Source: Peronospora farinosa (lineage: Eukaryota; Oomycota; Peronosporomycetes; Peronosporales; Peronosporaceae). From it: a stretch of DNA of 64,000 nt. How positions within the stretch are numbered: the first letter of the stretch is position 1; every line of letters begins with the position of its first letter. Below the pieces are notes generated by a model that saw only the letters and a list, made by a program, of their open reading frames with translations, ran no database searches and was not told the origin of the DNA. This document shows, piece by piece, positions 1-12,573 of this stretch. The DNA is taken from the NCBI GenBank assembly GCA_947646735.1, contig CANTFK010000989.1, positions 1 through 64,000 on the forward strand, given 5' to 3'. A program made the translations under genes and the position numbers.

Positions 1-164
1 GGAGTTTAAGGGAGATGGAACGGAGAGTAAGAGAGCTTCTGGTCACTTTCCCGAGGGAGTGACCACGACCCGGCCTCGCGGATTTACAACCACACACCAG
101 GCCCCGCCGTATTAAGAATATGAGGACCCATACGTGCGGAGTCAGCACAGGCCCCAGGTCCCGG

Positions 165-352
165 AAACAGGTTCCGGGGACCCAGGGACCCAGTGGCCCA
201 AGGGTACAGGGGCCCAGAGGTACAGAGGTACAGAGGCCCAGGGGCCCAGGGACCCAGGAGCCCAGAAGCCCAGGGACCCAGGAGCCCAGAGGCCCAGGGG
301 TACAAAGGTCCAGGGGCCCAGGGGCTCAGGGACCCAGGGGCCCAGGGCTCTA
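165..352. repeat. GC-rich 9-base minisatellite
   Basis: A run of imperfect units close to CAGGGACCC / CAGGGGCCC, with variants containing GTACAG or GAGCCCAG. Because the unit is nine bases long, several frames on both strands stay open and translate as Gly-Pro-rich collagen-like strings. The openness is a by-product of the repeat. I see no start context, splice signal or flanking conserved protein, so I treat it as non-coding. Confidence 0.8.
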
Positions 353-454
353 ATGTCCGAGGGTGCAGAATCGGTACACAGAATATCGAAGATTACAGAA
401 AGTACAGGTACCAAGGAGCCGTTCTTTCTCCAAGAGTGGCACTATCCAGATCAA

Positions 455-470
455 AGGGTTAGGGTTAGGC
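455..470 (+). repeat. short telomere-like GGGTTA motif
   Basis: Two consecutive copies of GGGTTA lie just after the minisatellite (AAAGGGTTAGGGTTAGGC). Only two units are present, so this is at most an interstitial telomere-like remnant. It could equally be chance in a G-rich tract. Confidence 0.3.
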
Positions 471-834
471 AAGAAAAAGCATACAAAGTATAAGGTAAAT
501 AAACACACTCGAATTTGCATTACACGTGGCAGCTTTAAGCGCCCCTTCTAAGCTTCTTCGTCGCCTCACCTCTTCCGGGCGGGATACCCTTTGGCCCCCC
601 GACGTCCAGCAAGTGTTAGACGGCTCAAGCAATGCAAGTTGAACCTCAGGATAGTTGGCCTGAGGTGTCAAGTAAGTGTCAAGACTCTACGACCCGCTAC
701 AAGAAGCGGTTTTCCTACAGGGAAGAACACAGGGGTCCAAGGACCAAGAACAGTCAGCCACCAAAGGGGAACATAGTACCAGGTGCATCGCTCTCGACTA
801 AGTCGACCGAGCATAAGAAACCCGGTCCCATTCT

Positions 835-1277
835 ACCGTTGTTTAGTTGCATCTGCATGAAAGGTAACACGGCGCCGAAGTTCAGCTTCATATTCGTCGG
901 CTGTTTCGTTAGAACGCAGCAAGACTGGAATTGGTAAAGCACGACCAAGTGCTTTGCCCTGCTTTTCCACAAAGGAATGACGCTATAAAATTTATGAGCG
1001 TCAATAGTTGCACGCTGCAAAAGCGCTGCACTAGACCCATCCAAGTTCATCCACTCAGATGGAGGTGGCATTAGTGGCAAGTCACCACTCACGTAGCCGC
1101 CCTCGCGACGGCGGGCTAGTGAGGCCGAAGGTGTACTCGGTGGAGCTTTAAGCTTACACTCACCTGAGTCTGACTCTCCATTATGGATTGTCAAACCATC
1201 AGCCTGAGGAGTCACATCTGACTGAGTCACGACTACTCCTTTCGAAGTAGCGTGCTCAGTTTTAGTCGCTGCGCTCG
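835..1277 (-). pseudogene. Fragment of Gypsy-element antisense ORF
   Basis: The minus-strand reading frame here matches part of the long ORF at 48026-49518: shared strings include LTIHNGESDS, LKAPPSTPSASLARRREGGYV and MPPPSEWM. Homology starts near 835 and ends abruptly near 1277, where LTR sequence follows directly; the N-terminal part of the ORF is deleted at that junction. A single A is missing from the run after the PLW codons compared with the other copy, so the frame changes there. It is a rearranged retroelement remnant, not a host gene. Confidence 0.8.
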
Positions 1278-1820
1278 TTAATGTTTGGTCTAAAATTATT
1301 CATGATTACTTTTGACCTGTCACTTGGATGCGATACACAAACGTGATCCACTCTCGTGAATGTGATATCCATTTATGGATTCGCATGGAAAGGGATGACG
1401 CTAGTTGAAGCTAGGCATCGCGACGTCTCAGAAGGAAGTCAGTCGCGATCTTAAATTTAGATTTAAGTTCATGCGTTAGGATACGCTTCTGAAGAGTCGC
1501 GTATCCGATGTATATACATATATAGCCAATCAGTAGTTAAGTTTATATTTAGTTATAAGTCATTATATATAGCTCAGTCTTAAATTTGCTAAATCGAAAG
1601 CACCGCGCACGAGAAGCTCTAAAAGCTTCTGCGTGACGCTGGTGACTTCTTGTTTTAGAAGTTCGTTGCTCTCTCGCTTAAGCGTTACGACTGCTTAAGC
1701 AGTCGACCAACCGCATAACCACCCTCGCACGCGAAGGTAAGACGGTCTAACCGCTTCCTCGCTTGTGCTGAAGGTGTGTGCTAGTAGCACGAGGCAACTT
1801 CGTAGAAGTGCCTGTCTACA
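1278..1820 (+). mobile_element. Partial Gypsy LTR (subfamily A)
   Basis: Closely similar to the reverse complement of the LTR at 47354-47964, including the shared blocks around TTTGGTCTAAA, GATCCAC and the AGTCGACCAACC region. It ends at TGTCTACA, the same terminus seen in the other copies. The outer TGTAACAGGG end is missing; about 55 bases have been lost at the junction with the antisense-ORF fragment. No target duplication is visible. Confidence 0.8.
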
Positions 1821-2472
1821 CTCGTAATGAATACACTGAATAATTTAAATAATTGAAACAAATAGAAAATAGCGTTTTATATATAAACAATATTTGAAGC
1901 TATTACAGTAAAGCAATATCATATACATAGCAATATTTTTCTTGCCAAATTGAAAACATTAGTAAACAATACGACAAAACAGACAATTTCGCGATGAGCT
2001 CTGCAAATTTTGAGTTTTAGCGTGCAAGGTCACAGATTTGAAAGCTTCTAACTGATAAGTTAACAGGTACAGATCTTATACTTCGCTCTAAGCAGCATCA
2101 AGTAAAAGTTGAATAGTGAAATTTAAAAAATACATCCACAAAATCTATAGAATAGAGCATTCAAATTTTTTGTAAGACTTGTTCTCAAAGTAGACTAAAT
2201 TGCTGTCTGCTGCTCTCAGTGCACAATTTGTTTCAGTCGTGTTACGCAAAGATTGGCTTCTTTTTGTCTCACTACATCCAATAAGGCATCTTTGATAACA
2301 CCTTCCTTATTTTTTGAGAAGTGAGTTATATATAGTCTTTTTATTCTAAAAACAGAAGGCACGCATCTTTATGGTCTAATTACCAGTACATAAGTACGTA
2401 AAAATCCACAAAATTGATACCTAAACCGTATTTCGAAACGTGGCAAAGTCGATCTCGATTCTTCGAGGAGCT
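1821..2472. other. AT-rich intergenic region
   Basis: No coding or RNA feature recognised. It is A/T-rich and presumably contains the promoter of the downstream Rab gene, but I see no clear oomycete initiator match. Confidence 0.5.
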
Positions 2473-3491
<1,019 letters not shown>

Positions 3492-3696
3492 TTGCGTACT
3501 TCTCCCTACTTGCTTGTCTTCTGTTCCTGCGTTTTTTAGCAGTAGTCGAGATACTATAGTATCAGTTGCAAGCACAGCTTTAAGATTATCATAACTCTCT
3601 CAATTCATCTCTACTTTTATCAATGTAGCCATTTGTCACCACCCCAGCTGTTCGTAGTGGTTGGTTGGTTGTCAATTAAATTCATTGACACTGGAC

Positions 3697-5247
3697 ATGG
3701 CGGAACGTGAGGACATTGTAGACGTCCACAACGACGAGACGTGGGACGATTGGGTGGATGACGGATCGTCTATGACCTTTGACTGTGTGTTTTGTGCAAG
3801 TAAGTTCTCGACCGAAACGCCGCTGCATGTGCACCTCCAGGAGACGCACAAGTTTTCACTGCACCAAGAAATTTCGATTCGCAAGTTGGATACGTATGGT
3901 ATAATTCAACTTGTCAACTTTCTGCGATGGAATACACTGGATGGAGTTACAACTGAGCAGATAAAGCAGACGCTAGAAACAGAAGGAAATGCTGCCTTTC
4001 TAAAGGACGAGTTCCTCAAGCCTGTGGTGGTGGACGACCCGCTGCTTTACTGTCTCGACTGTGCGGACAGTGGCAGTAGCGATGAGGATGCGGACAATAC
4101 TGATGAGGAGCACAAGATGGAGACGAAGGCGGTTTCCGTCACTGCAGATGACGCTAGTGATCTAGTCGAAAAGTTGCGACAGGAGAATGAGGAGCTCAAG
4201 CAGCAGATGACCAAGTACTCGAAACTTATCCGTGACTTTGTGGTTGATGGTGAAAATCCAGCTCCGATTGAGGACGCTGCGGACAATGACACGTACTACT
4301 TCGACTCGTATTCGCAGGTGGGTATCCATCGTGAGATGATCACGGACAGGGTCCGTACTAATGGCTACCGGAATGCCATACTTAACAACCCAGAGGTGTT
4401 TAAGGGAAAGGTGGTGCTGGACGTTGGCTGTGGCACAGGCATTTTGAGCATTTTTGCGGCTCAGGCTGGCGCTGCAAAGGTGATTGGCATCGACCGCAGT
4501 GAAATGGGAGACGTGGCTCGCGAAATTGTAGCAGCAAACGGGTTCAGCGACTTCATCACCATTCTACGCGGCAAGGTGGAAGACATGGACCTGCCTGTCG
4601 ACAAGGTGGACATTATCGTCTCGGAGTGGATGGGCTACTGTCTACTGTACGAATCCATGCTGGGCACAGTACTGTTCGCGCGTGACAAGTGGCTTGCCCC
4701 GGGCGGCCACGTATTCCCTGATAAGTGCTCGATGTTCATCCAGGGTATGGAAGACTCGACACAGCGCTTTGCCTTCTGGGACAATGTGTACGGCTTGAAT
4801 ATGCAGCCCATAAAGTCCAAGATTTCAATCCGCGACGCGTTTGTAGAAGATGTTCAGCCGAACGACATTATCACGAGTCGCGAGCTGCTGCAGAAGATCG
4901 ACATCGATCACGTCACGTACGACGAGCTAGACTTCCACTCGACCTTCTCGCTGTCCGTCACGAGGGACGCGACTATGCACGGGTTTGTGTCCAGCTTCGA
5001 CATTGGATTCGAGCGCGATTGCCCGCGCCCCGAATATTTTACCACGGGAGCCGAGGGCACCCCGACGCACTGGCACCAGGTGTTTTTCCATGTCCAAACA
5101 CCATTTACTGTCAAGAAGGGAGACGTTATTGATGGGAAGTGGTGGGTGCGTGGGAATGCTGAGAACCCACGCTTCCTCGACGTCGAGATTCAGTGGAAGG
5201 AGACAAACGAGGGCGAGTTGCTTACCCAGCGGTACCGCATTCACTAA
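3697..5247 (+). CDS. Protein arginine methyltransferase 3 (PRMT3)
   Basis: Single exon, 516 residues from the ATG at 3697. An upstream in-frame codon at 3661 would add 12 residues but gives no PRMT3-like sequence. The N-terminus has the PRMT3-specific C2H2 finger (CVFC ... HVHLQETH, about residues 30-56) after an acidic WDDW segment. A coiled, acidic linker follows, then the class I SAM-dependent core: VLDVGCGTGILSIFAAQAG (motif I), the double-E loop SEWMGYCLLYESM with both catalytic glutamates, and THWHQ. It transfers methyl groups from SAM to arginines. In animals and fission yeast the main substrate is ribosomal protein uS5 (RPS2), bound through the zinc finger. The product is therefore expected to be cytosolic and linked to 40S maturation. 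Confidence 0.95.
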   Translation: MAEREDIVDVHNDETWDDWVDDGSSMTFDCVFCASKFSTETPLHVHLQETHKFSLHQEISIRKLDTYGIIQLVNFLRWNTLDGVTTEQIKQTLETEGNAAFLKDEFLKPVVVDDPLLYCLDCADSGSSDEDADNTDEEHKMETKAVSVTADDASDLVEKLRQENEELKQQMTKYSKLIRDFVVDGENPAPIEDAADNDTYYFDSYSQVGIHREMITDRVRTNGYRNAILNNPEVFKGKVVLDVGCGTGILSIFAAQAGAAKVIGIDRSEMGDVAREIVAANGFSDFITILRGKVEDMDLPVDKVDIIVSEWMGYCLLYESMLGTVLFARDKWLAPGGHVFPDKCSMFIQGMEDSTQRFAFWDNVYGLNMQPIKSKISIRDAFVEDVQPNDIITSRELLQKIDIDHVTYDELDFHSTFSLSVTRDATMHGFVSSFDIGFERDCPRPEYFTTGAEGTPTHWHQVFFHVQTPFTVKKGDVIDGKWWVRGNAENPRFLDVEIQWKETNEGELLTQRYRIH

Positions 5248-5344
5248 ATAGCTTGTAGCAGTAGGAGCATTCTGAAGATACTATCTTCGTATCACTGTAT
5301 TCATCCATAAGACAAAACATTGAAGTGTCTCGACTTCCTTAGTT

Positions 5345-8300
5345 CTACAATTGCCGCTTTACCTGGCGAATGACGTCCTTCACCAGTACAGACATCGCCG
5401 ACACCTTTTCAAACTCTTCACCGGTAGGTGTGATCATGGCCAAACACTGGAGCAGTAAATAATGAGTAGAAGTGAGAGATGGTGTGGTGTCGAGCTTTTC
5501 AACGAGTGGATCTGCCACGAGCGGTGGCTGAGTATCGCTGGTCACCCAAGCAAACACATCTGCAGGCAGCATACTCATCACCACTGCGTACTCCGCTTGG
5601 GTCTTCATACGTCTCAAGATAAGCGACAGCCGAGCTCTAGCAATGGCTCCCAGCTTGAGTGCCAGTCGCTCTGGCCTCTGCATCTTTCCAATTGCTAAAT
5701 CTGCTCGCTCGTCTCGCCCTGACTGATACAAGAACAGCACGTGCTCTTCACGAATCACCTCAATCGGTAATCCAAATGCCTCCGCAAGCCTGAATCCAAG
5801 CGTCTCATCATGTCGGAGAAGCTCCTTTACAAACCTCGTTCGGTCTTGCTTAATACATGTCGCCTCTTCTTCGCTTTCCTGGGCGATAGGTTGGCTAATG
5901 AGGAAGCTGTCTGGGCGGCACAAGTATCGCCCATGATGTGAGAACAGCTTCACAATCGAGATCGGGGTTACTTCCGTCGCGGCAAATGAATCGAGTAGCA
6001 TGATCAAACTAATGTGGCTCGCGATAAGTGACGCCGAGACCATATCGAGCTTAAAGCCTTGCAACGTTTGCATGAGCGCGGACGTCTCGTGTGAAGGCGG
6101 CCACTGTCGCCGAAAGACCAAATGGAGATCTTTCACCTGGAAGCGCCATTTGACAGACTGAATCAAACTTTCCATTTTGTATATAGTGATGCGTTGCACA
6201 AGGTCGTCGTCATCATCCTCGTTGGATTCGGCATCTGCATCACTTCTTTCGCTGTTGCATTCGTTTTCATCAAACGCTGTTAGCACAACCCGAGCCGATG
6301 AGATCGCATTTACTGTTGTTAATAACGATGTAAGCAGATCCCGAATAATGCCGAAGAAGCGCCGAGTGACTTGCGGCTGAAGACCACGCTGGGGCTTCCT
6401 ACCCGCAGCACTATCCTCCCAAAAAGCAAGTAGTGTCACTACGTGCACACGAATGTATCGCTCCCAAATAAAAGCAGCCATTGCTGCTTTAACTTGCAGT
6501 GACTTCACACATTCCAGCTCCAGCAGTGCACCTTCAAGCTGATGCATATCTGATCGCTCGGCATTCCAAGCAGCGCAAAGTGTCCCTACTCGAAAACAGC
6601 ACAAAGCGTTCTGGTTTGAGAATTGAGGGTACGCGCGCAGTACAGCCGACCAATCCTTCATCTGTGCAGCATTACGACAATTCTCCATAGTCGCAATCCA
6701 ACCGTCCGTACCATCATCACCGACACTGACCTCGACATGGTCTTTAGGAAGCTGTACGGCAACATCATCTTCGCCAACCTCGTGGCCATCATTAATCTGC
6801 ATAACAACAAGGCTCCGCATGATATCATCCACAAGTTCAACCGCGTCAACAGAGAAACGGCCAACTTTTCCAAGCCGCAACGATAGATGCACTGTTTTGG
6901 CAATACAGTCCTGCAGAATGAGCCACCGCGCACCGCCACCAACACTGCTATAATTTCCCAGTGTGTCTTCTTCAGCATGCTTTGCCGATTGCTTTTCGCC
7001 CCACCCACAGTGCTCACTCAACACGAAAGCATGAAAAAGCTTTGGCGTTTTCCGGCATGAGTTGAAAATTTCCACCAGCGAGGGGGGACAGTCACGCAGG
7101 CGGCGAACATAATTTTCTGTCGACACGTATGGTGTTTCAGCATTATCCTCGCTCTTTTGTTGTATTGCCGCCTCCATATCTGTAATGACGAAATAAGGTT
7201 GTAGCCAACGCTGGAGGGACGAAGACATCGACGGTGGGGGAAGCGCGAGTACCGCGCCGAGAGGTAGTGAAAAGTACCACTCAATAAATAGTCTTGTAGT
7301 AACCTCTTCGGTCAAAAAGAGGGTAGAATGTAGCTGCTGTAGCTCCTGAACACAAAATAAGTCATAGACACATATCAGATTACTAGATGAAAATGCCATC
7401 AAATACTTGCTCGATAATCAATGTACCTGGACAGCAAAGACGCTGGATAGCACTGGAGCGAGAATAAATGTAAAAAGGCAGTCCCTTTGAGCAGAATTCG
7501 AAAACTTGCGAAAAATCGGAGTCTTCAACACACGAAAAGTGTTACGCAGAAACTCTTCTTTGCTTTCAGCAACTTCAAATAGCGATAGAATGTCTCGTCG
7601 ACGAGGCAAGTCAGGATCATTGAATGGCATCGAGAAGAATTCTATAAACTCCCACGCACTGAGCTTGCTAGCGCTGTCTGTCGCTCTGCACATTCGAGTG
7701 CACGATTCATCATCTAGCGCAAGACCTGCCCGACGAAAAAGCTCAAACCACGGGAGGATACGTGGAAGCGGACAAGACTGCTGATCTTCCGAGCCAGATT
7801 GCGATATCATTTCTCTGGCAGAGGCCTGCACCATCGATGTAAAAACTCGTTTTCCTCTCTCAAATTCCTAGACAGGCAAAACAATTAGACCTTATTATTC
7901 TAGACGAATACTACACCATAGTATACTTACAGCCTGAAAGCCGCTAAATGCAGATACCAGGCGGTGCTGCCAAAGCAACTTCCACTGAAGAGACAGTTCT
8001 GGCCCGGTCGGTGTTCTAGATGTAAATCCGTTCTTGAGCGCCTAAAAATGCACGAGTTAAACGAAAGCTTGATGACAAAGCCACTGATACTAACTTACTA
8101 GCTGCAATTTCTCCAGTGCCTTGAGTAAAAAACTTGTCTTCAGTAGTGCCATATCCGCACCTAGCAAGACATCAAGAAGTGTCTGGATCGTTGTATAGGA
8201 TGAAAGGCCACCGATCTCTACTAGCAATGGACCAAGTGCATCCTGCTCAAGCGCCTGAGTCGTGTCTACACGTCTTTTCTTCACGTAGGCTTGAAGACCA

Positions 8301-9817
8301 CCTATCAATTGATACAGGAGGAAGTTCTCTTCTTGAAGCTTATTCTGCGTAAAATACTTCAACAAAATTGATGCATTAGGTAGCCCAGGCTTCAGCTCAA
8401 TAAGCTCAGACACATTGTCGCTCGTTTTAGACAAGACGATGCACTTAGTCCTTCTAGTGGCAGGATCAAACTGTGTGAAAAGTTTGGCGCTGTTGCCCAC
8501 CGCAAAACTGAAAACTCGAGGACCATATCGTGCGCGCCATACCTCTACGATACCTCTTTGCGCAGAAAAAATAACCAGATAGAGCCCAAGTGGCCGACGA
8601 GGACCTTCCGTGCCTTGCATCCAACCACACTGTGCATTCCGATAACCTTTCCACATCCGAATTACCATCATCCGAGCAGTGTCGACAAGTAGGATGCGTC
8701 CAAGTGTGTCCGAAACAGCCGCCAACCTGCCCGTAGGACTCAAAACAAGAGCTTTGCAGCGTCGTCGCTCATCTTCGTAAATCGAGCGAGTAGCGCCAAC
8801 CGGAGCTGGTACATGATCAGCTGCAGCATCAGTGGCACCTGCACCAAGCTGAGTGTAATTAGCTTGTTCCTTTCCATCTATGCTTTGTCTCCATCCCCAA
8901 CTGATTGCAAAATTCCATACCGCTCCTGCAGCTTTCGATGCAATGGCTGTGGCAATATGTGCCAGGTGAATAATAGAATTTTGGTCGTTGCCTGCCTGGT
9001 AAAATGCAAGAAATGGTGCCGATCCGGCACTTACAATAGTGTACACACCAAGCCGCGAATGTGACTGAAAGATCGTCGGTCTCACTGGTCCACACGGGAA
9101 TGCAGCCACCACATCTTTTTGATCTCGTAGCAAGTATTTCCTGAATTTACTAACTTGTGCAGGGCCAAAAACGGTAGAATTAGCCTTCAATTTTGCTATT
9201 ATCTCTGACATCTGGATCACAGCAACAGTAGAATCGGCATACAAGACCCAAAACTCTCCCTCCATGTCCGTTTCACTGGACAATAAGACACTCGTCCGTC
9301 TTGCCGCGATGATCGTCGCTATGTTCCTATTTACGTCCACTTTTTGCACTGCTGAGCCATGTAACTTTTGCTCAAAAAGGACGTCTCCTATGCGGTTGAA
9401 GATGCGGACCACACCTGATGTGTAGCCCACACAAAAGAGCTCCCGATTGAGCCACTTGACGTCTGTTACTTGTTCCTTTTCCTCGAGATGGACGTCCTCC
9501 ATGTCGACAATGACACGCAGAGAAGCAATGTGACCATCACTCTTGCTTGTTTCCATGTCTTCTAGGGATCTGACAGTGTAGAGTTTACGCTGAAAACCCA
9601 CCACTAACGTCAAATCATCTGCTACGTCCACGTGTACGCGCGGATCGTCGTATAAAGACACACAGACATGGATATCCTCTTCTGTAGACAATAACGAACT
9701 ATCGACACGCATTGCCACCATCAGAACGTCATCTAAAGCGTCTGTAGTCATAGACGAAGGCAACGCTGATGCCATCCGAGCGGTCAAACAAAGAATGATG
9801 GTCGCGATGTGGTGCAC
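5345..9817 (-). CDS. RAB3GAP2-like Rab3GAP regulatory subunit
   Basis: Four exons on the minus strand: 9817-8099, 8041-7931, 7867-7427 and 7345-5345. All introns are GT-AG and phase 0, and the protein is about 1423 residues, close to the roughly 1390 of animal RAB3GAP2. The N-terminal third has the signature of the RAB3GAP2 N domain: ILLVDTARMMVIRMWKGYR, AQCGWMQG, and LYLVIFSAQRGIVEVW followed by YGPRVFSFAVG. The rest is helical and weakly conserved, as in the family. RAB3GAP1/2 regulates Rab3 and acts as exchange factor for Rab18 at the ER and lipid droplets. The first ATG is taken at 9817; Met15 (MASALPSS) is an alternative start. It is transcribed divergently from the gene at 9985, with only 167 bases between the two starts. 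Confidence 0.85.
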
Positions 9818-9984
9818 ACGAATTGAAACTTCAACTTTGCCGCATTATGTATGGAATGGCCTAGAAATCTGGTGACATCACCTGAATATATACAGTATAT
9901 GGATGAGAATAACGACATCCTTTGCATTGGACAGATGCAATGAATACTAAGCTGTAGTTTACAATTAAACTGGTCAAGTCAAGC

Positions 9985-10986
9985 ATGATTCAACCGTATC
10001 AAACGTTACTACTACTAGTAACTGCAGGTCTGACGCACGTCAATGGTAGTAACAATAACAATACTGTCACTTCAAGACAGCGCTTCCTTGCTCATAATAA
10101 CACCCCTGACGAACAAAAGTTGAAGTTATCCGAGCATCCATCAAACATCTCTCACAGCAACTTTTCCAATACTTTCTTCATCGTAATAACCATTGGATTC
10201 ATCATAAGTTTAGGTCTCATTTTTCTGTGGGTTGTACGTCGGACAAGTAGAAAAAATGCAAGTCTTAGTGATTGCAACCGTACTGAACGACCGGAACACT
10301 CACATTTTAATATGAAATGCCCAACGATCGCTGTTTCAGAATCAAGTCACAGCTGCCAGTTCGACAAGACTGACTCGATAGAATCTCTTGTTCCAGTGCT
10401 TGATGATAATACGAGTAAGTACAAGATTCCAGAAACTCTTCAACAGGAAATGAAGCTGTCATGGACTGAAGTCAGTGCTGGAACAACAAGCTCGTACAAT
10501 GGGGCTGCTCTTAGCACCCATCAATCAAGATCAGCGGCTCCTATGCTGACCAATGCACCAGCTCAAAGACGTGAAGTGAATGAGAATCAAGCCCCAGCAA
10601 GTGACAGGAGCTCACACACTGATGAGTATTCTATCGACATGCTTGAATCACCAGCATCTACCGAGTACAGCTTTAGCTCGGAAAGTGACGACTTTTTCCC
10701 GTCAACATGCTGGGACGTTGATTCCTATCGGAGTGCAAGCAGTACATTCCTATCAACGACATCTTCAAATGTATTTGGCTCGAATCATGGTCGAAACAGT
10801 GGCGTATGGAAACAGGTATACGGACCTGACAATACGCCTCCTCTTGGCTTAGGACAATCGCCATTGTCTTCAGGTGCTCTCTTTGTGCGAGACATTGATC
10901 CGGACGCTATAAGGCGGACACGTCTTGATACTCGCGTCTATGGTGCTCGATCAACCAACCGAATGCGTCTTGACATTGAGTTATAA
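9985..10986 (+). CDS. Secreted type I single-span membrane protein, unknown
   Basis: 333 residues, no intron. Residues 1-21 form a signal peptide (LLLLVTAGLTHVNG). A short Asn- and Thr-rich luminal part follows, with several N-glycosylation sequons (NNT, NIS, NFS). One membrane span lies at about 67-87 (IVITIGFIISLGLIFLWVV), with RR after it as a stop-transfer signal. The remaining 240 residues are a Ser/Asp-rich, probably disordered cytoplasmic tail. There is no RXLR motif; RFLA near residue 34 is only superficially like effector translocation motifs, and the span argues against secretion. The architecture resembles the protein at 17126-19523, but I see no clear sequence homology. No family recognised. 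Confidence 0.75.
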   Translation: MIQPYQTLLLLVTAGLTHVNGSNNNNTVTSRQRFLAHNNTPDEQKLKLSEHPSNISHSNFSNTFFIVITIGFIISLGLIFLWVVRRTSRKNASLSDCNRTERPEHSHFNMKCPTIAVSESSHSCQFDKTDSIESLVPVLDDNTSKYKIPETLQQEMKLSWTEVSAGTTSSYNGAALSTHQSRSAAPMLTNAPAQRREVNENQAPASDRSSHTDEYSIDMLESPASTEYSFSSESDDFFPSTCWDVDSYRSASSTFLSTTSSNVFGSNHGRNSGVWKQVYGPDNTPPLGLGQSPLSSGALFVRDIDPDAIRRTRLDTRVYGARSTNRMRLDIEL

Positions 10987-11754
10987 AAGGCTTGTACAGG
11001 ATCATACACCATCAACGACAAACTAGCATCAAGAAAGCTCACACTTCAGTCGTATATCCTTCATGACGACATGCGTCATACCATTTCAACTTCCTTCGGG
11101 ATTCACCAGTAAACGAATTGTAGTAATTTTGTCTGACCCAGAGACTTCGTCGACAAGTGTTGTCCAGGGACTATAATCCTCCGTTGATGCTTTTACCCCA
11201 GCGTTCTGCCTGATACAGAACTAGGCATAGGCTGTCTCTTTCGTACCTCCAAGCAGCTTTCGCTACAATTAGTTCGCGATATATTGTGTATTCACTGGAC
11301 TGTATGAAATTGTTGTGTATTCCCTTCCTTCGCCATTTGCTGCTATTTGGGTGCAGCCTTCTTAGTTGTCTGTTCATTGATACATCAGCCTTGGTTTCTT
11401 AAAAGTACACAATGGTGAAGCAAACCGAGTAGTCACAGAGTACTATCATCATCACGTTGCCTCATAGCCTTTCACTTGTGCTTATCACGCTTGCCCGACG
11501 TACAACGCTTGCATCCTCATCTTAACCAGCCGTTTGATGCCAATTAAAACCATGTATTCATTAGAATGACCACGTGAAAACCCACTTAGCTTCATGTAAA
11601 TTGTTTCTTTGCCCCACTCTCTTTTTCTGTCTCTCCCTATCATAATACGCCCTATCCACAACAAAAGGCAGAACCTGCACGTGTGTCTATATAACTAGCT
11701 GACACCTTATACGCAGACAATGCCCTCCCTCGTTGCCGTTTTGCTCGAACGCAG
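10987..11754. other. Intergenic, nothing recognised
   Basis: Lies between two tail-to-tail genes. Only short unsupported reading frames are present. Confidence 0.5.
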
Positions 11755-12573
11755 CTAGAACTTGAAGTGAATGAGCATGAGCGTCGCTGCCAGACTAAGA
11801 AACACGTGCGAGAGCGCATTATGGTTAAACTTGTCCTTGCTTGGAGCCCATACAAAGCCCTGAATGAGGCCGCCCACGAGCTTGACACCGTATACCAGCA
11901 GCTCATTAGTCGAATGACTCCACTCCCAGTTCCACGTCATAAAACACGCGATGGGGCCAAAAACCATCACAGGTATGAAGCCAGCAAAGAGAAACACTGC
12001 GTGCATGCTGACACTAGCCCAGACAGCCAGCACCACGTAAAACAAGGCAGCCAGTCCGATGATAAAGTAGGCCCACGTCTCAGGTAAATGACGGCTAGCA
12101 GCTACTGACAGCAGTGCAAAGTTGGTAAAGATAGAGCACGCTAGCACAATACGCCACAGCGCGTCAATCATCTTGTCCACAGTAAAGCGGCTAAGGTTGA
12201 CGCCAAAAATACGCGCAGTCTTGACCAAATGGTTCTCTTGTTTGTGTGCAATGTCACGCATCGCCTCATAGGCGACGTGGTGCAGTAGACCGCCCAGTGC
12301 CGCCGAGATACCAAGAGCCATAAAGTACATAAAGTACCAGGCCAAATCTCCCTTGTCTGTCGCAGCAAAGAGACCAATGTAGACGGCAAAAGCAAAGCAC
12401 TGAATCGCCAAGAGATAATCAGTGATAAAACACGCAGGCTGAGCATCCCACTCCTCCCCCGTGGTAGAACGATACGCCCAAAGCGACCAATTCTCAAGCT
12501 CTGCTACGGCTTGACGACATGCTTGTGCTACGCTGGCGGACGCCGTGAGTCGGTGCTGCATCGACGAGCTCAT
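11755..12573 (-). CDS. Seven-span membrane protein, unknown
   Basis: 272 residues from the ATG at 12573. An upstream in-frame Met at 12735 would add 54 residues of unlikely, Arg-rich leader. About seven hydrophobic spans are visible, for example ITDYLLAIQCFAFAVYIGLF, WYFMYFMALGISAALGGLL, IIGLAALFYVVLAVWA and ALSHVFLSLAATLMLIHF. Conserved-looking polar residues sit in or next to spans: GGLLHHVAYE after span 2 and FNHNALSHVF before the last span. Histidines at span edges suggest metal binding or a hydrolase-type fold, but that is only an inference. No family assigned. Confidence 0.8.
   Translation of the reverse strand: MSSSMQHRLTASASVAQACRQAVAELENWSLWAYRSTTGEEWDAQPACFITDYLLAIQCFAFAVYIGLFAATDKGDLAWYFMYFMALGISAALGGLLHHVAYEAMRDIAHKQENHLVKTARIFGVNLSRFTVDKMIDALWRIVLACSIFTNFALLSVAASRHLPETWAYFIIGLAALFYVVLAVWASVSMHAVFLFAGFIPVMVFGPIACFMTWNWEWSHSTNELLVYGVKLVGGLIQGFVWAPSKDKFNHNALSHVFLSLAATLMLIHFKF

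Noticed and set aside
120..493. Overlapping 60-120-codon Gly/Pro-rich ORFs on both strands
   Set aside because: They are produced by the 9-base repeat; no start context or splice signals, and all frames are similarly open.
4725..5251. Several ORFs of 88-135 codons inside PRMT3
   Set aside because: Shadow frames of a strongly conserved gene.
9985..10100. RFLA motif as an RXLR or Crinkler-like translocation signal
   Set aside because: It fits neither RXLR nor LFLAK, and the protein has a transmembrane span.
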